From assembly GCA_964517465.1 (NCBI GenBank), contig CAZFEK010000008.1:1-64000 (forward strand): a stretch of DNA of 64,000 bases, given 5' to 3'. The notes under the pieces were generated by a model. It had not been told where the DNA came from, ran no database searches, and worked only from the letters and a program-made list of their open reading frames with translations. The DNA is from JACPUX01 sp964517465 (lineage in GTDB: Bacteria; Pseudomonadota; Gammaproteobacteria; Burkholderiales; Casimicrobiaceae). This document shows, in pieces, positions 61,498-64,000 of the stretch. Position 1 is the stretch's first letter. Each line of letters opens with the position of its first letter. The translations under genes were made by a program, and so were the position numbers.

Positions 61498-62280
61498 ATG
61501 AAAGACCCGCTCGCCCCGGACATACTGCAGGAACTGCGAAAGGCGCACCGTGTGGTGGTGTTTACCGGTGCCGGGGTTTCGGCCGAAAGCGGCATCGCCA
61601 CGTTTCGCGATGCGCTGACCGGCCTGTGGACCCATTTCCGGGCCGAGGATCTGGCCACGCTGGAGGGCTTCCAGCGCGACCCCGAACTCGTCTGGGGATG
61701 GTATGAAGCGCGCCGCGCCCAGGTGCTGCGTGCGCAGCCCAATCCGGCGCACCATGCCATTGCCGAGTTGGCCAGCCGTCTGCCCCGGGTTACCGTCGTG
61801 ACGCAGAACGTCGACGATTTGCATGAACGGGCCGGCAGCGCCGGAGTTTTGCATCTGCACGGCAGTTTGCATACGCCGCGCTGCGCGCGTTGCGGGGCGC
61901 CGCATCCTTTGCCCGAAGCAACGCCCGAGCCCGGCGGCGAAGGCCGTTTGGCGCCGCCGCGTTGCGGCCTGTGCGGCGGCCTGGTGCGTCCCGGAGTGGT
62001 TTGGTTCGGGGAGATGCTGCCCGAGCGGGAACTGGTTGCCGCGCAAAAGGCAGCCCTGGGCGCCGATTTTCTGCTCTGCGTGGGAACATCCGGCGTGGTT
62101 TGGCCCGCGGCCGGGATACCGGGCATCGCGCGCGATGCCGGAGCTACGGTGGTTCAGGTCAATGCCGATGCTTCCGATCTTGATCGGCTATGCCACTTCA
62201 ACTTGCGTGGTCCGGCCGGAGAAGTGTTGCCCGCGCTGCTGTCCGCCGCGTTTCCTGGGGCCATGGGCAAGGCGCGTTGA
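61498..62280 (+). CDS. NAD-dependent protein deacylase, sirtuin (SIR2/CobB-like)
   Basis: 260 aa. NAD-binding VVVFTGAGVSAESGIATFRD, TQNVDDLHERAG, catalytic His in LHLHGSLHT and four zinc Cys (CARC, CGLC). The motif WYEARR contains the Tyr-x-x-Arg pair of class III sirtuins, which favours removal of succinyl or other negatively charged acyl groups over acetyl. Metal-bound and cytoplasmic. Confidence 0.92.
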   Translation: MKDPLAPDILQELRKAHRVVVFTGAGVSAESGIATFRDALTGLWTHFRAEDLATLEGFQRDPELVWGWYEARRAQVLRAQPNPAHHAIAELASRLPRVTVVTQNVDDLHERAGSAGVLHLHGSLHTPRCARCGAPHPLPEATPEPGGEGRLAPPRCGLCGGLVRPGVVWFGEMLPERELVAAQKAALGADFLLCVGTSGVVWPAAGIPGIARDAGATVVQVNADASDLDRLCHFNLRGPAGEVLPALLSAAFPGAMGKAR

Positions 62281-62359
62281 GCGGGGTGCGGAGCACGTGG
62301 TTCAGGCTTGGTGATCATGCGAGACCTACGCGAACAGGCTTCACCTCGATGGCAGTGGG

Positions 62360-62812
62360 TTACCCGCCGCGCAGTCCGCGAAACTCCGCACTTCGCGTAG
62401 CCGCGAGCTTCAGCAGACCCGCTTCGTACTCCGGCGCCAGCGCATAGAAGCGCGCGGTCAGAGCCTCGAAGGGATCAGTCTCCCAGTGGTCCGACAGGCG
62501 GTCAATGGCGTCATTGCGCTCCTTCCGATCGATGGGGACAACACCAAGCGCAAAGGCGGCTTTGAGTTCGGCAAACACTTGAACCAGCGCTTCGCCGCAG
62601 TATTGCTCAGCAAACCGCTGCACCTCGTCCGTAAGGCACCCGGTATCGTTGCTGAGAGCCTGGATCAGGCCTCCATTCAGGGCATCGCCCAGGTAGTAGC
62701 TCGCCTGCCAGTACAGGCGTTCTGCTGGCGTAAGCTGTTCAAGCTCTCCGTGAATTCGGATACTGATCTCGTGGTTTGGGTTGGCCGAAGCGAGCGCATC
62801 ATTCATGCTCAT
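62360..62812 (-). CDS. DMP19/DUF4375-like protein
   Basis: About 150 aa from the ATG at 62812; a TTG at 62839 with AGGCGA upstream, 6 bases after the preceding stop, is the alternative. The DMP19 fold is suggested by YLGDALNGGLIQALSNDTG. DMP19-type proteins have been described as DNA-mimic or inhibitor proteins in Neisseria, but most members are uncharacterised. It directly follows the EAL-HDOD gene and is probably co-transcribed with it. Confidence 0.75.
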   Translation of the reverse strand: MSMNDALASANPNHEISIRIHGELEQLTPAERLYWQASYYLGDALNGGLIQALSNDTGCLTDEVQRFAEQYCGEALVQVFAELKAAFALGVVPIDRKERNDAIDRLSDHWETDPFEALTARFYALAPEYEAGLLKLAATRSAEFRGLRGG

Positions 62813-62845
62813 CGGCGGCGGGCTTTTCGGGTTCTTCAAGTTCGC

Positions 62846-64000
62846 CTACAAGCCCAGCTTCTCCACCCAGTCCAGCGCTTCCAAATGCGCCGTGTTGAGC
62901 TGTTGCGGACTGATGCCCAAAAGCCCGGCGAGTTCGGTGACGTCTTTCATTTCCGGGTCCTCACAGGCCACGCCGAGCTGCAAGAAAGGGGCGAATACGC
63001 CGGCATTGTGCAAAAGCGCGTCGTTGACGGTTTCGGGCAAGTTGAGCTGCTCCAGAACCGCCTCCATGGGCATTTCGAGTATGGCGTCGAGCATCGAGAA
63101 TACGCCAACCACATAGAGATTGTCTTTTTCCGCACTGGAAACGTATTTTTCGCCCAGGAGCTCCATCAGCCGGCCGCGAGTAATGGCCGTTTTGATCAAC
63201 GCCGGCGGCGTGCGCCCGCTCTTGTCGGCGGTGAGCAAAAGCAGCGTGAGCCAGCGGTAGAGCTTCTGATAGCCGAGGATCGCCACCGCATGACGGAAGG
63301 ATTGGATTTCGCAAGAAAGCCCGAAGCCCGCCGAATTGATGTAGCGCAGCAGCTTGTAGGAAAGGGTCATGTCGCGCTTGAGGGCGATTTCGATTTCCGA
63401 AACCTCCGCCCCATTGCGCACCAGGTTCAGTAAATGGAAGATGCTGGCGAAGCTGGGCGCGATCACGCGGGCGCTCACCGTTTCCGGCTTGGCAAAATAG
63501 AAACCCTGAAACAAGTCGAAATTGGCGTCTTTGCAGTGCTTGAAATCCGCCTGGCTTTCGAGCTTCTTGGCCACCTTTTTCACCGGGAACCGGGTGAGCG
63601 CCTTGGCAAGCTGCGCGCAGCGATCGAGCCCGAGCGCGTGCAAATCGAGCTTGACGTAGTTGGCCACGGGCAAGAAAGCAGCCTGCTGCGGGTTGGCGTC
63701 GAAATCGTCGAGGGCGATACCGTATCCTTCCTCGCGCAGCGCTTTTACTCGAGACAGCAGCTCCGGAGACTGCTGCACGGATAGCTGCAGCTCCAGCACC
63801 ACCCCGCTGGGCTGCAGCAGCGCGAGATAATTGCCCGCGATCAGTTCCTTCTCGACATTGATGAAGGCGAGCTTGCTGCCGACCAGCGATTCTTTGCCGA
63901 TATTGGTGAAGGTGTTCACCAGCACGTTGGCATCGGCCGCCATGCTGTCGGCAAATTCCGCCGATTCGGCCTCGGCAGTGGCACGGAAAAGCATTTCGTA
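62846..64000 (-). CDS. EAL-HDOD signalling protein (partial, 5' end outside window)
   Basis: At least 384 residues are visible; the translation begins YEMLFRATAEAES, which corresponds to the usual AYELLFR of such proteins, so about 20-25 codons are missing and the ATG at 63994 is internal. N-terminal half: a degenerate EAL-like domain (GYGIALDDFD). C-terminal half (about 190-360): an HDOD domain (YKLLRYINSAGFGLSCEIQSFRHAVAILG, in parts YKLLRYINSAGFG and SFRHAVAILG). These proteins act as scaffolds in cyclic-di-GMP and stress signalling and usually lack enzymatic EAL activity. Confidence 0.9.
   Translation of the reverse strand, partial: YEMLFRATAEAESAEFADSMAADANVLVNTFTNIGKESLVGSKLAFINVEKELIAGNYLALLQPSGVVLELQLSVQQSPELLSRVKALREEGYGIALDDFDANPQQAAFLPVANYVKLDLHALGLDRCAQLAKALTRFPVKKVAKKLESQADFKHCKDANFDLFQGFYFAKPETVSARVIAPSFASIFHLLNLVRNGAEVSEIEIALKRDMTLSYKLLRYINSAGFGLSCEIQSFRHAVAILGYQKLYRWLTLLLLTADKSGRTPPALIKTAITRGRLMELLGEKYVSSAEKDNLYVVGVFSMLDAILEMPMEAVLEQLNLPETVNDALLHNAGVFAPFLQLGVACEDPEMKDVTELAGLLGISPQQLNTAHLEALDWVEKLGL

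Overview
The window is GC-rich, densely coded proteobacterial chromosome. Gene order and families point to a betaproteobacterium: polA next to a DUF2782 gene and thrB, argA followed by yggX, a BPSS1780-type membrane protein, and an aryl-polyene (APE) cluster with a MetY/BioA background. Order Rhodocyclales/Nitrosomonadales would fit, but this is inference from families only. Both edges cut genes: a protein of unknown function on the left (minus strand, no stop inside the window) and an EAL-HDOD protein on the right (start outside the window).

Region 1 (1-6000) is an accessory patch. After the partial left gene and a WYL regulator comes a decayed CRISPR-Cas locus. A one-spacer relic array lies at 2316-2425. 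A third repeat copy lies at 5953-5995, right behind the truncated first residues of a Cas4-Cas1 fusion (MLNEFVYCPRLAY, codons 5878-5916), the adaptation gene of type I-G (I-U) systems. The 3.5 kb between the two relics holds a HicAB pair, a Nudix hydrolase fused to an uncharacterised N-terminal domain, and a PIN/Phd-type toxin-antitoxin pair, together with about 0.9 kb of gene-free DNA with short tandem repeats and a tRNA-3'-end-like sequence.

Region 2 (6-9.4 kb) has an MFS transporter, an HD-GYP-like protein and a small membrane protein. Region 3 (9.4-27.6 kb) is a complete-looking APE pigment cluster: phosphopantetheinyl transferase, two ACPs, acyl/aryl ligase, ammonia lyase for the aryl starter, two dehydratases, a ketoreductase, three full ketosynthases plus one ketosynthase-like partner, thioesterase, acyltransferases including a GT2-acyltransferase fusion, LolA-like and DUF3261 lipoproteins and an MMPL exporter. 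Most genes overlap by a few bases, so they are probably co-transcribed and translationally coupled.

Region 4 (27.6-47 kb) is mostly core metabolism: dacB-bioA-patatin/BamA-like, a MarR-cytochrome b561-YceI-YceI operon with a readable promoter/operator, proline iminopeptidase, a RutE-like nitroreductase, metY, a 5'-nucleotidase, an erythromycin-esterase-like protein, REP-like repeats, an orphan radical SAM/SPASM protein and argA-yggX-AhpD. Region 5 (46-64 kb) has uvrD, two paralogous PilZ-like proteins, BPSS1780, thrB, DUF2782, a LOG-family protein, polA, an EamA exporter, a serine hydrolase, a sirtuin, a DMP19-like protein and the partial EAL-HDOD protein. No rRNA or complete tRNA gene, insertion sequence or intact CRISPR-Cas system was seen.
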